DNA of 38,288 nucleotides from Priapulus caudatus (GCF_000485595.1 NW_014577257.1:227284-265571), one strand, 5' to 3'; positions 23,258 to 35,700 are shown, counted from the stretch's first letter. Notes: generated by a model from the sequence alone, not told the origin. Numbers and translations: made by a program.

Positions 23258-23271
23258 CCACCTAGCGGATA
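23258..23271. promoter_or_regulatory. Weaker CTCF-like motif
   Basis: CCACCTAGCGGATA resembles the CCA(C/T)CTAG(C/T)GG form of the CTCF core. It is in unique AT-rich DNA 1.7 kb from the ALP terminal exon. Confidence 0.25.
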
Positions 23272-23531
23272 ATGTTCACCGGAATTAAACTACATACAGA
23301 GATGTGCATCACGAAGAACTAGCAATTTTTATTTGGGTTATGGTCAAACTCGATCAGCTACAGGATATAAATGACAATTTTTTCTGTTTAAATTCCTGTT
23401 TAGGGGGAAGGGGTACGAGAGGAAAACAGTGACCTGATTGCTCACCGTGATAAACACAGTGGCGATTATTGTGTGTATATATAGTCACATTGCCCCGCTC
23501 ACATATGCGGGTAATAGCAACGAGCTCTTGC

Positions 23532-23562
23532 GTATATATATATATATATATATATATATTAT
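23532..23562. repeat. (TA)n microsatellite
   Basis: Pure TA run. The 22,620-23,530 flank is unique AT-rich DNA with nothing coding recognised. Confidence 0.93.
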
Positions 23563-23807
23563 GCACTCATATATCTATATAGGTATATCGTCGACCCTAA
23601 TTTTACGACAGTTACTCTTAATTACTCTTATACGGATACACGAGTCGCACTGTGTGGTTAGATATAATTTATATGCACGTAAAGGATCAAAATTAATACC
23701 TAGCAATCAAATAAATACGTAGTATTTATCATAATCGGAGACAGTCTATAGCCGTCTTTCCTAAGACTGATTTCACGCGCTGGCATAGTGATGTGTCTGC
23801 CCACAGA

Positions 23808-23812
23808 TAGAA

Positions 23813-23843
<31 letters not shown>

Positions 23844-23855
23844 CAGAGTGAGAGA

Positions 23856-23915
<60 letters not shown>

Positions 23916-24010
23916 GCCAGAGGGAGAGGGAGAAAAGCGATAAATAGAGAGAGCGCGAGAGAGAGATGGGGAAAGAGGAAGGAACGAGAGAGAGAGAGAG
24001 AGAGAGAGGG
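23808..24010. repeat. GA, (TG)n, GA compound microsatellite
   Basis: Pure (TG)n at about 23858-23912 between two GA-rich runs. From 24,010 to 24,760 the DNA is unique, with no supported gene. Confidence 0.93.
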
Positions 24011-24762
24011 GTGGGGCGTAGGCGTAGTGATTAGATGAACCGCACTTGCTTATGATTCTGATGTGTAATTATGTTGATAGAGATGGTCGAGCGATGGATA
24101 GCCGACACGCGGCGATAGAAATCAGCTAGATCATTACCGAACGAAGGAATCCGGACAGGAGGAAGAAAACACGGAATATGATATCCGATGGGGAGACATC
24201 GCACAGGCCAGAGCGATCACAAGGGGGTTGTTTTTTAAAGATACGAGCTGCCTTAAATAAAACCGGAAACCGGATGTCGGCATCGTCGCGAATTGATGCC
24301 GACGTCATCAGAGGAACGTCGCGCGCGGTGCGCATGCGCGCTCCGGCGCCACATTTTCTTACGCACCGGTAAATGAAATTGCATCGTGTGCCTCAGATAG
24401 AAATAAGAATGGCAGTCCCTCTCACGTGCATGCGCGCGCGCACTTTCTACACTACGCTACACGCGGTTCGCCCTTCGCCTCTCAAGCTAAAAGAACAAAT
24501 AGGTAGTACTTGGGTGGAGTTTTTATGTGTTTGCGTCTGTACCCTCTCGATAAACATTAGACGACCATGTGTCGTATTCGTACATGCGCGAGAAATTGAC
24601 GAGAAAGTGTGGGGTAGGGGGGCGAGAATGACTGTAGAGGCATATAACCGATAAGGCGAACCGATCACGTAGAACGCATTGCACGACCGCGAGAGGGAGC
24701 CTGTGAGTCAAATCCGTCGATATCTCTGTGTGAGGCGCACGCAGCGTGGTTTCCCTTCGTCG

Positions 24763-24786
24763 TCTGGCTAGTGAAATAGCCAGACC
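24763..24786. other. Short perfect stem-loop downstream of the ALP stop codon
   Basis: GTCTGGCTA and TAGCCAGAC form a 9-bp stem around a 6-nt loop (gtgaaa on the plus strand), about 180 nt past the ALP stop. If the transcript extends this far, it would fold in the 3' UTR. Confidence 0.5.
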
Positions 24787-24968
24787 GATATTCAACTCCT
24801 TTCACAACTCAAGCGTCACCGCTTGCGTAGTACGGTGGGGAACAGATCACAAGCGTAATCCGGTTCCACAGAGAGTGACTGATTCAGGATGCTCAGAGGA
24901 GTTGCTGCCGGCGGCGTCTATCAGAAGACAGCACAGCCCCGACGGCTGGTGTCTGGTTATCTACTGGT

Positions 24969-25101
24969 CTAGCCGATGAAGGAAAACCCTCTGGGTTCGC
25001 ATTTGCAGTTCTGTCCCCACAGATTACATTTGCAGATGTATCTTGAACAGCAGTCGTTGCGTCTCAGGCTGCAGCGCCGCCCGTGGCCGAGGCACATCCG
25101 T
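24969..25101 (-). CDS. ALP: Agatoxin-like peptide (ALP) precursor, terminal exon with the eight-cysteine mature peptide
   Basis: The exon encodes 43 residues and a TAG stop. It has eight cysteines spaced C-X6-C-X6-CC-X4-C-X-C-X6-C-X-C, an Asn-Asp before the CC pair and an Asn-Leu-Trp-Gly between cysteines 6 and 7. This is the pattern of the arthropod agatoxin-like peptides, a neuroendocrine inhibitor-cystine-knot family related to spider U8-agatoxin. The chain ends in Phe-Ile-Gly, so peptidyl-glycine amidation is likely. The acceptor is ctcttcttgcag, and the exon's first base completes a codon begun in the exon at 35869 (phase 2). The expected product is a secreted signalling peptide rather than a venom component, though the sequence cannot settle that. 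No AATAAA was seen within about 300 nt downstream. The family call is strong; the physiological role is inferred. Confidence 0.85.
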
Positions 25102-25745
25102 CTGCAAGAAGAGATCGGGTGTAGTATGAATGCGATTATTTCAACCGAGTAATGGCGCTGAAAGCCATTATTGCGCACACGGAAGGAGGGACAGCGTACG
25201 CTCATTAAAAGGGAACGAATATGAAAGCAAATTTGTTTTTATTCACACCGGATTATTACCACGCATTTTTAGCGGTCGCGTGACTGATACGGATACCCTT
25301 GCATTATACTAATGAGCATATATTATACATGCATGCGGATCTTGATTTGTCGGTTCCAACTGCTCGTCCGATGATATTATCTGTCATATGATTATTATTA
25401 CACATTCAACTTTCTATGGTCGTAATCACACTTATTTATAACGGAAATGTCATTATGGTCGAGCGCGCGGGCGGTTTACAAACCAAATGTCAAATGATGC
25501 GAGAAACCAGTAGATAATGCCCGCACTGACAACACGGCCGCTTACACGAATGTGTCGTACAGGATTAGGCGCACGCGCCGCGGTTTCACGTAAGAACATA
25601 GATGTTGACATACGTGATATACGTGATATACGTGATGAGCGAGCAGTTCATCAACGAGCGAACGAAAATTCGCAGACGTAGACGACGAAATTCAAAACCT
25701 TTGGTCGAGCCAAGGCTTCGGAGGGAGGTAATGGACCGCATTATA

Positions 25746-25868
25746 CCCTACTATACTCTAATCTGCTCTACTTTACTCTACTCTACTCTACTCTACTCTA
25801 CTCTACTCTACTCTACTCTACTCTACTCTACTCTACTCTACTCTACTCTACTCTACTCTACTCTACTG
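25746..25868. repeat. (TCTAC)n pentanucleotide array
   Basis: About 24 units, the right-hand 90 bp perfect. A short three-copy GTGATATAC repeat lies 110 bp to the left (25614-25638). Confidence 0.95.
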
Positions 25869-26108
25869 CTATACGTCTCATATTCGCATCTTCGCCTGTT
25901 TATATGATACTGAAGAAGCGTGCATCGAGAAGCGGCGGTCGCTCCCTGGAACCTCCGTAACGGCGTCCGTCCTCTTTTTCGTCGGCGGTAAACGGCATCG
26001 GTACTAGTCACCAGAGTGTCAATTCTTGTTATATTACACACTCGTAAGCGGACGCACGCGTATGCTGTCACACACAAAAGTTGACACACGTATTTATACC
26101 CCCTATAT

Positions 26109-26163
26109 ATACTATCAAGAGCGTATTAAGAAGGTATCCTTCTTTATACGCTCGTGATACTAT
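26109..26163. repeat. Short hairpin with TATCAAGAG...CTCGTGATA ends (family member 4)
   Basis: ACTATCAAGAGCGTATTAAG plus AAGG (26111-26134) pairs with CCTT plus CTTTATACGCTCGTGATAC (26138-26160), with two or three mismatches, around a 3-nt loop. It is flanked by TATATA on both sides. Confidence 0.78.
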
Positions 26164-26214
26164 ATAGTACATTATAATCCTTTATATACCATATTCGCTC
26201 AAATGAGTGCTCAA

Positions 26215-26232
26215 CGCGCCATCTAACGGAGA
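26215..26232. promoter_or_regulatory. Weaker CTCF-like motif
   Basis: CGCGCCATCTAACGGAGA resembles the CGCCATCTAG(T/C)GG form, with one core change (A for G). It lies 50 bp from hairpin family member 4. Confidence 0.25.
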
Positions 26233-26892
26233 TGATTGGATCTATTATAGCACTGGTGTTTTCTGCGTTGCCACTCCTGACATCGGTAAGTTTTCGCCAC
26301 TCATCGTCATCTGGTTTGGACTTCTGGCCCAATTCGCCCCCTCACAATTCCGATTTCCCGTTGACGAACCGTTCAGCGAAAGTAAAAGTAAAAGTTATTA
26401 CCAGTTGATGACGCAATTCCTAGTCTAACACAGGTTCACCCGCTTGATTTTGTTTTGTCTTCGTTCCATCTGAAATTAAATTTACTCTGAAATGTTAAGA
26501 CTGATTCATTTTGACTAGGCGCTTTGACCGAAATATCAAGCGCCTGTCTAGTTTAAAGACTGCAAAATTGGATACCATTAAGAACATTTGTTTCATTTCG
26601 CTATCATGTAAACTTTGCGGATTAATCATGCGTAAAACAGTTGATAGGACCTCATTATTTTAATCTTCATGCGAATACGTGTGTGCTAATGTGCGTGCGC
26701 ATTAGGGACCTGTCATGTCCAATTTATACTTAAGATCCGAACGAGATTGCGTTTAATTTTTTAGCGGTCATGCGCACTCTCTCGCTTTAATAAAGAATCC
26801 GTGCGTGTCAGCACATGCCTGCTCCCGCAAGAGCAGTTCTTGCAGTAGTATCGACTTCAGCGGTATATAGGAGCAGGCCGCGCAGCGTGGGC

Positions 26893-26902
26893 GGAATTTT
26901 CC
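26893..26902. promoter_or_regulatory. kB-like site (GGAATTTTCC)
   Basis: The 10-mer matches the Dorsal/NF-kB consensus GGRNNNYYCC. It is single, so chance is a real possibility. Confidence 0.2.
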
Positions 26903-27303
26903 GGCATTCAACTACGCAGTCTGTGTACAAGTTCCTTATGTTATTACTTCCGGGCTATGATCTATGATTTTGTAAGTACGGAATTCGTCGAATCGTCGCA
27001 TTGATTTTTGGTGCGACTCGGCAGCGGGTGAGAGAGTTGAGTGGCGGCCGCATGGCAGTCACAACCAGGCGGTTAGTCTCGGCCAGCAGCGCACGCAAAC
27101 AGAAACGCCATCCATCAGAGTCTGTGCCCGTCGCCGCCGCCTCCATCTTACAGCTAGCCAGGGCTTCACGACCGTTTGTATGTGTGTGTGTGGGTGTCAC
27201 GGTTGAAATGTCACTGTATGGCGCTTGCAAGGCTCGTAAGCCAACGAATGCGTTTTGAAAATTGGTTTAAATAGTAGGATGACATGCTGTAGGCGTGATA
27301 TGA

Positions 27304-27321
27304 CGTGTGTGTGTGCGTGTG

Positions 27322-27353
<32 letters not shown>

Positions 27354-27550
27354 TACGTGCGTGCGTGTGTGTCTGTGTAGTAAATAAAGAGAGCGAGACG
27401 CTTGCGCGGCAGTGAAAAGTTTAAACAAAGAGCTAAAACAGAGAGGGAGAGAGAGAGAGCATGGAGGAAAGCGAAAAGGAAAGAGAAGGAGAGAGGGGAG
27501 GAAGGACTGCGCACGAGGAAGGGCGAGAGAAAGAGGGCGGCGGAGGATGA
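27304..27550. repeat. GT/GC tract followed by GA-rich tract
   Basis: GTGCGTGC units at 27304-27378, then purine-rich DNA to 27550. Confidence 0.9.
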
Positions 27551-28396
27551 GATTGACAGCAGGAATATGAGAGGGAGAGATGGAGAGACGGAGGGTCGTT
27601 ATTTCTGTGTACATTGGCAATTTGTGAGGAACGTATTTTGTGAGGTTTGCCTCCTATTACTTTATCATACAAAACTGCGATGCTCGTACATGACATATAC
27701 ACCTACGTCTGCAGAACACGCACTCGGACACAAGGCGTTATCATTATCATCAACACAACTTCCAATTCAAATAGTTCCGTTGCAAGATTCAAGACGATTA
27801 CCTTAATACTGTTTTACTCATTATGCGTGTGTTCCACTCCACTTCAATACAGTGCATACGCCTTATAATAATGTATATATTTAATGTGTCGATTCTCATT
27901 TGCTACAGTAACGAGAACAAGAATGAAGTAAATGAAATGGAAAATAAAATCTTATTTTAGCAGTATTCATCTTGGGAGTGAGGAAAGAAAATTAAATAAT
28001 GAAATTAATTAAAGTCTTGATTATCAAAAGGCGTAGTCCTATAAACAGAATTCTTCTACAAATGTGATTAAATTCCTGATTTCAGATATTTAAAGAGATT
28101 TAGAAGTAAAGCAAAGCCTTTTAAAGCAAGGATATCTCGTGTTATTACCAACCGTTTACTTATTGATACTTACCGGTACATAACACCAAGTGTTTATAAT
28201 AAGGTTAACATGGCATAGAACGCACGCACATCATTCTTTTCAGCAGTGTGTGCACTAATCTGCATTTCAAATTAGATTTATTTATAAATGTCAACAAAAC
28301 TAGCGCGTGACTTTTGCTTTCCCGAGATGCCATTGACCTGACTCTGTTTTTACGCTAGGTGACTTGACTTTGTATATATTTCGAGATCGGAACCAG

Positions 28397-28418
28397 CCTA
28401 TAAATATTTGCGTCACGT
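28397..28418 (+). promoter_or_regulatory. Possible TATA box with adjacent CRE-like site
   Basis: CTATAAATATT is followed at once by TGCGTCACGTAA. No convincing gene starts downstream on the plus strand, so this may be an enhancer fragment or chance. Confidence 0.15.
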
Positions 28419-28719
28419 AACTACGTCCACTTGTTTTGTCGGAGCGCTAGAAAATCCCATTATCGCGAATCTCAAGATAGCAGGCTCACGTTTGCTGTTC
28501 ATTTATTGTTTTATAGCCTATAGCAGCAGAAAGTCGTAATAATCTCTATGCTGAAGTAATCAGCAATATGTACGCAGGCAGGCGAAACTAAACTTGTATT
28601 CATTAATCAATTTCTTGATGTAGTTGTGAGATGATAATTTTAACAGTTTACCGCGGCATCAACGGATTTCATGTCTATGGCAAGTCTTATGCTCTGTCTA
28701 TGTTCATTTTCCGCTAGCG

Positions 28720-29085
28720 GTGCATTACGCACGCGCGCGAACTAGGACACGGGCATGTATACGTACGCCCGCCAGTCCACCAGCCCGTACGCGAACGGAT
28801 CAACTCGCACATCACACTCACACTAAGCCCGCTCTCGCGCACGCTATCGAAGAAACACGCATGCTAGCGAAGAAACACGCACGCCAACGAAGAAACACGC
28901 ACTTGCACATAAACGCCCAAGGACGTACGCACCACGCACGCGCCCAGCCGCGCATGCACAGACGCACGCACCCACCCGCGCATGGACGCACGCATCACAC
29001 ACTCGAGCGAGGAGACACGCGCTCGCGTACGCCCACCATGCGCACGCACGCCGACGCACGCACGCATGCACGCGCCGTAACTGAT
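28720..29085. repeat. CA/CG-rich field with cgaagaaacacgcac units
   Basis: Three near-copies of cgaagaaacacgcacgc at 28847-28903 sit in ACGC-rich DNA. Confidence 0.85.
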
Positions 29086-29454
29086 TTTGATCCGCCGTCG
29101 AAGTGACAAGTGGCTCGCAATCATATTATATATACATGAGGCGGCGCTGTCGCTAAATGACGCCATAATTGCCTTCACGTAGGACGGCTTACAACGCTGA
29201 GCGCATGCACAGACGGTAAATACGCACGCGGATACACTAATGTCACAAGCACACGCGCGACCCGACACGCACGCTCTTCGCTCGACGCAGGTATTCCTTT
29301 GTCATTAGACTCAAGCAGGATTTACTAAAGGTTTTCGATGATCACGTTATAGGGTACACGCTTGTGTTAGGGTATCATTATAAAACCTACCGCCAATATC
29401 GTTTATTTATAGAGTATGCGCTATGGAATTTCTCTCCTTTAAGGTCACATGTGT

Positions 29455-29456
29455 AC

Positions 29457-29488
<32 letters not shown>

Positions 29489-29765
29489 GCATATATACGC
29501 AACTACACACACACACACACCTCGCGCGCACACACACACACACACACACACGACACGATCACACACACACACACAACGTGCAGCGCGGCGATGACGCCGC
29601 GCGCGCGAGCGCGCACGCACCGCACGCACGCACCGCAGGGGCGCACGCGACGCACGCACGACCACGCCCGCACGCACACCCACACACACACACGCGCGCC
29701 GCAGCCGCGCACGGGCAACCGCACCGCCGCGACGCACGTCACACTCAGCACTCACATATATATAT
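29455..29765. repeat. TA and CA/CG compound repeat
   Basis: (TA)n at 29455-29500, CACACA to about 29575, then CGCACGCAC to 29735. Confidence 0.92.
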
Positions 29766-29939
29766 TTCTTCGATAATGCTTATAGATAATTAATAATGAA
29801 TTATAGATAGATAATTCCTGCGTGTTTCTGCCCATTTGTTCTACGACCTGTTTAATTTAACGTGGAGCGGGACGCACACACCAATTACAAACAGCGCGTG
29901 ATAAACTGGACGGCCCTAGCTGCTGGTTAACTGGTGCGG

Positions 29940-30169
29940 TGCTGCTGCTGCTGCTGGCTGGCGGCTACCTTCTAACTCCTGCTGCTAACTATTACTGTTC
30001 TAACGTTATTACTACTACTACTACTAGCTACTACTACTACTACTACTACTCTACTGACTACTACTACTACTACTATATCTACTACTATCTACTACTACTA
30101 TACTACTCTACTACTAATACTAATACTAATACAATACATCTCTGGCTGCTGCTGCTGGCTGCTGCTGCT

Positions 30170-30213
<44 letters not shown>

Positions 30214-30231
30214 ACGTCGTACTCTCTACTT

Positions 30232-30299
<68 letters not shown>

Positions 30300-30534
30300 G
30301 CTGCTACTGCTACTGCCACTGCTATTGCTGCTGTTGCTGCTGCTGCTGCTGTTACTGGTGGCGGTGCTGCTGCTGCTGCTGCTGCTGCTTCTGCTGCTGA
30401 TGCTGCCGCTGATGCTGCTGCTGATGATGATACTGCTGCTGCTGCTACTGCTGCTGCTCTTACTGCCGCTGCTGCTGCTACTGCTGTTGCTGATGCTACT
30501 GTCGCCGCTGCTGCTGCTGCTGCTGCTGCTACTG

Positions 30535-30600
<66 letters not shown>

Positions 30601-30603
30601 CTG

Positions 30604-30634
<31 letters not shown>

Positions 30635-30648
30635 GACTACTACTACTA

Positions 30649-30711
<63 letters not shown>

Positions 30712-30715
30712 GTAG

Positions 30716-30746
<31 letters not shown>

Positions 30747-30765
30747 ATTGTTGCTGCAGCTGCTC
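29940..30765. repeat. CTG / CTA trinucleotide field, about 0.8 kb
   Basis: Alternating blocks of (CTA)n and (CTG)n with TGC/TGT/TGA variants. The longest pure CTA blocks are near 30229-30298 and 30533-30598. The reading frames through it (polySer, polyAla, polyLeu) follow from the repeat. From 30,830 to 31,260 the DNA is unique. Confidence 0.95.
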
Positions 30766-31107
30766 CCGCGAGCGCGTTCTGCGTTCGCAGCCCGATGCTG
30801 ATCGCTGAGCGGATGGCATCGCTCGACAATTCTCAGCGTCTCGCCGTGTAAAAACCCGACGTCGACCGACAGCTTTCGACGCGTCGATGTCAAATTGCCG
30901 CGCTGCGCAATCAAATGGCATTAAATGCGAGCCAGTGTGCTGTCGTCGCCTCGGTGCCGGCTGAAGCGACGACACAACGAGGCAACGACAATGGATGGCG
31001 ACCCTTGAGAAATAACAAAGCAAACGCTAATCAATTGCCGGCGAACGTTTTCTCGTGTTTAAAGGGCATTCGTTGGCACTAGATGTTTGCAGTGCATTAC
31101 GAATGTT

Positions 31108-31122
31108 GCCACTAGAGGGCAC
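31108..31122 (+). promoter_or_regulatory. CTCF-like insulator motif
   Basis: GCCACTAGAGGGCAC matches the CTCF core (CCASYAGRKGGCRS) at every core position. A related ggcactagatg lies 35 bp upstream. Binding is inferred from the motif only. Confidence 0.45.
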
Positions 31123-32879
31123 AGTAAACGCAGGCCATCCAACCAGATTCGATTCGTCTACTTGAAATAACTCCAAGAACAACACCGAGCGTTTTATATG
31201 GAAAGATGGCGCGATAACTAATCTTTTATGCGTAGCGCAATACTTATAAACGACACAGCCCATGAGAAAATCCTACTATTCCATGTTGTCCTGCGCATGC
31301 TTTTTATAGATTACCTCTTATATTGGTATCATGCTCATCATGGCACAAGGATCAATTTTAGAATGAGAAAAAAGATCGAAACACAAATACGTAAATACTG
31401 CATTCGCAATTTTCGTGTGGTAAATGTCATTTTCCAGTTTACGCGTAGTAATTATATAGGTTATAATGCAGGGCTTACACTACCGCCGCGAATCTTATAT
31501 GAATCGCTAACCGGGTGATGAGAAATTAATTTTAAAATTTTCCGAAATGTTATTCGTACAGGCGCTATCTTGTGCGAGTATATGCAACCGTAATAGTATT
31601 GGTGACCACGCAACGCAGACAAATCGGTCAATCGGCGCCGGGTACCAAGAATATAGTGTGCGGGCGGGGGGGGGAATGGGGTAATGATCTGACGTAAAAT
31701 CTTTCAAACGAAATAAGTTTGATTAGATTTTTGAAGCTGTATCTTTAATCTCTGGCATCTTCGGCGTGAGAACATACTGTCGCCTCCGGTGTTCGCACGC
31801 CCCGAAAAACCATCTTTTACGAAAATCTAATAGAGAACGCCCGAGTTAACAAATGACACGCTGTGCCTTACAGCAGAACCACAGATATTCAGTTCACAGA
31901 TGCGTGCGACATTGCAATTACTAAAAAAAAAACACTTGTTAATTTACGGTTGCGAGGGTTTTTCGCAGTTATAATGTGGCATATTCCAGAATTTCAACTA
32001 TATTTGATTGATGTATGTTATAGCCTCTGCAATGCAGGTTGTTTTGATATTCGACATGACAGCTATATAATGGACAGGAATATAAATATTGTGGTAACGG
32101 AATGAACACTCATCAAATATATACGTTAGCAGTCACTGTAATGGTAACCAGACGTGCCTAGCCATTCGGATAAATAAATAAATAAATATGTATATATTAT
32201 ATATATTCTCGACCAGGCTGTCCGTGCAATCATAATAGCGCAGGATAAAATTTAATATCGCACATGCAGTCATCTCATAAGAAAACATAATAATACACTC
32301 ATAAGGCAACAGGATAAAACAGGATAAAACAGGATAAAGAGCGGCCATAGGCGGAGTGACGTGGGGGGGGGGAGGTCCCGCGGTGACGGTAAAAAAATCT
32401 GTATGTACAATTGTACACGCGACACAAGAATAACAGAGGAAGGCATCCGCACACCTTCCACTCGTCCATCATCGCGTGCTGGCTGCATTATTGCCTCGAA
32501 TTGTTTATCTATTGAAAAGAAGGTGGGTCGGAGTCATTGTTTGGCGGGTCAGATGTGTATCCGCTGCGCGGGAAATGCATTAGTAACCTGACTCGTGTGT
32601 AGATCTGAAGGCGTGTAATCCGTTAGGCGCTCAGCAGTTTTCAGCGCTATAGCCCGCGCGCAATGCCGCTTCTTAGCTACACGAGTAAACGCAATATCAG
32701 CGTGTCAGCGTGTCTCTTCTAACTCCGTTCGCCGCATGCGTCACGTAGCCGTGTTAGGATAGCGTGCGTGTGTGACGCACGCGATGCACCTGTAGCTGTT
32801 GTTGCACACAATCAGATTTGTTCTAATGGCTTCGCATGTTTTTCAGTTTCATTTCTCACCTTTCCGCGATCGGGAAAAT

Positions 32880-32892
32880 TGACCTTTGACCT
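32880..32892 (-). promoter_or_regulatory. Perfect DR1 nuclear-receptor element
   Basis: TGACCTTTGACCT is the exact complement of AGGTCAAAGGTCA, the consensus for HNF4 and RXR/USP dimers. A CACGTG E-box (32929-32934) and a GATTGG CCAAT box (32952-32957) lie within 80 bp, inside the inferred ALP intron. This looks like a candidate enhancer; function is inferred. Confidence 0.4.
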
Positions 32893-33080
32893 CACTGTTA
32901 GCAGCAGCTAAAGGTTTCCGCCGGTGGTCACGTGTTAAATGTTCGCTTGATGATTGGTCCGGTGCTGCTAAAACCTACGCGCTCGTTGCAGACTGGCTTT
33001 TATTATTTAGAACCCACTTGAATAACGTATTAGGCTACAAAAAGACAACGTTTCCGAAAAACTGACAATCTAGACGCTAT

Positions 33081-33081
<1 letters not shown>

Positions 33082-33113
<32 letters not shown>

Positions 33114-33131
33114 ATTATTATTATTATTATT
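33082..33131. repeat. (GAT)n then (TTA)n
   Basis: Pure ATG/GAT triplets pass directly into ATT triplets, a likely replication-slippage junction. Confidence 0.93.
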
Positions 33132-33274
33132 ATATTAATATTACTAGCATATAAACTCATATTAGCTATCGACATCTAATCATCTTTGTTCATCACTAAA
33201 CTTAATTATCATTCTATCCTGAACACAAGAACGCGACAACATGAGGAGCTATCGGCATGGGGAGCGATGTGTGT

Positions 33275-33279
<5 letters not shown>

Positions 33280-33348
<69 letters not shown>
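33280..33348. repeat. Pure (TA)n, about 34 units
   Basis: Uninterrupted TA dinucleotides. Confidence 0.97.
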
Positions 33349-33349
<1 letters not shown>

Positions 33350-35519
33350 CTAGATATACTAATGAACATACGACATACCCGATGAAGGTGAGAAATTGAA
33401 GCGACGTCTGAAGATTTCGCCACGCGACTTCGCATCTGTACGAAGAGTCGCGCGATAGAGTTAGCGCTCTTGTTCCGCCACCTTTGCTCTCTGCGGGGTC
33501 AATATTCGGCGGGAGGAGGTGGGGGGGGGGAGGATGCGGTGCTAACGTAAACGTTGGCTTTTCGATTTGTCGCCGCGACTGATACGTGTTTTGATAGCGT
33601 ACAGAGCCGCGGGGCGAGCTCGGTTAGGTTTGCTATGGTATAATTATAGAAAAAATTCCCGCCGCAATCGCGTATCGTGAGTTGACTTCGCGCTAAAATT
33701 GACAGCTTATGTGTGCTGGCCGTCGCACACGGCGCCGCATCGGGGAAAAGATTTAGCACTATACGCGCACCCCCTCACACACGCGCGCACGGGCATAAAC
33801 GCATACACTCACTACACGGCATGCACGCTGGCTGAGTGTTTACTCGGCTCGTGTCGCTCGTGATTGCCGTGTCGTGATGCAGATGATTTCAGCTGAGCCC
33901 TCGGCGAACAAATGCCATGGTTCACACTACGGGGCGCATTGTGCGCAAATAATTCCTCACCCGAGAAGCGAACAATTGCAGCTGGAATAATTTCATTTGG
34001 GTGTCTGTCTCTTCACTATAATTTTACGCCACCGAGTTAAATACTATCCGGGAATATACCTGCGTAAGCCTCACGGGTTAAATGCTACGCGTACTTTTCT
34101 ATCGTGTTAATGCAACCAAGTTAAGTGCTATCCGTTAGGTATATACTAGTTTATTAATTGCATTTGGGTGGCTGTCTCTTGGTTCTGTCTTTACGCAATC
34201 GAATTAAAGGCTATTGGCGCATAGGGTACACGGGTTAAATAATCCTGCACACGTTTCCCTCCTGCAACTAAATTGATTGCTACCCGGTTATACACCCGCA
34301 TAACGTTGCCGTATGACAAGAGCGTGTACGCGTATCCATTTTAGAAGGCGGTAATGACTAGGTGCGAGAGAAGCCATCGGTTCTAGCATTGTGCGTAGTT
34401 ATCATAATATGCTGTAAGTTTCGCAACTTGAGTTTACATCCACATGCGCGTAAACTGCATCACTAAAGCATATACAGGTCAGGTTGTCACTATAGCATCT
34501 TTTCGTTTTGCGGCGAATGCATTCTGAATAGATCGGTGGAGAGATGTGATGGCCGCATTCTCGCGCGTGTGCACGCACAGGCTAGCATCTGAACAACACA
34601 CGCTAGCGTTCAAGCACACGCACCCATGCATCATGCATGCGCGAGCATGCACTCGTACACGCTTGAATAAAAAGAACGTGTGCGCGCGCATGCGTGCTTC
34701 AGTACACGCGTACATGATCTTGATGATATGGAAAACGCGCATTAAAAGCGCTCGCAGCAGGCGCGCATGAAGTAGGCCTACCGCCTACGCAAACAATCAA
34801 TGGTCGTGGATATGAAAGGAATACTATATTACTCGATGGATATTAACGAAGCCATCGGAGCGCGTCTATTCCAGGCGTATTTACAAGTCATTCCTTACGA
34901 CTATCGGAAATGTGCAATTCGGCTGTGTCTTGGCAGCGATGTAATTTTCTGATATAATCTTAGCGAAAGCTGAAAATATTAGAAGTACTGACATTGAGGT
35001 TACTGCCGGCTCCTGGGGTGAGGCGGGGGTCATGCCCCGCCCCACACACACATACACATACGGTCAAAGAATCGATACCGAAAGACGAGCGAAAATCCTC
35101 CGAGGCGGTCGTTTACATTGCGAATTCTAAACATCCATTTTACTTTTGGTTTCCTAAATGTTATGCTCGCTAGAGGCCAGAAACCGCCGTTCGAATCATT
35201 GAGATACATAGCCGGACCCGGATGTGTGTGTGTGTGTGGGGGGGGGTGCATATCGTCTCTCTTCTCGCTGATGGTTTTGTTCCTCTCAATGGCCCATCCC
35301 TCGATGCGCCAATGTTTGAGATTAGGTTTCTCTACTAGTGCGATGATATGTCTATTCATCAAATTATGACATTATCATTTGTTAGAATGCGTAGAGGACG
35401 GTCGATTACCTACGCGTGTGTGTGTAAAATTATACATCTCCTACACTACAAATGCATCACGAATTATGCATTGTTATCCTGTATAGAAAGAGAAATGAGA
35501 ATGAAAGACAGAAAAGCAA

Positions 35520-35700
35520 ATAGACAGACGGACGGACAGACGGGCGGACGAACAGACGAACAGACAGACAGATGAACGAATAGACAGACAGACGGACGTA
35601 CGGAAGGACAGACGGACGTACGGAAGGACAGACGGACGGACGGAAGGACAGACGGACGGACGGAAAAGCAGACCGACGGATGGACAGACAGACATGCGGA
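35520..35700. repeat. (GACA/GACG)n minisatellite
   Basis: Tetramers grouped in larger units (acggacgtacggaaggacag), about 66 bp from the donor end of the neighbouring ALP propeptide exon. Confidence 0.93.

Noticed and set aside
26207-26428. 73-codon plus-strand ORF
   Set aside because: Mixed composition but no recognisable family, no conserved context, and it sits inside the inferred ALP intron on the opposite strand.
30126-30914. 262-codon minus-strand ORF rich in serine
   Set aside because: It is the translation of the CTG/CTA triplet field. The N-terminal 45 residues before the run show no domain, and all other frames give equally long homopolymers.
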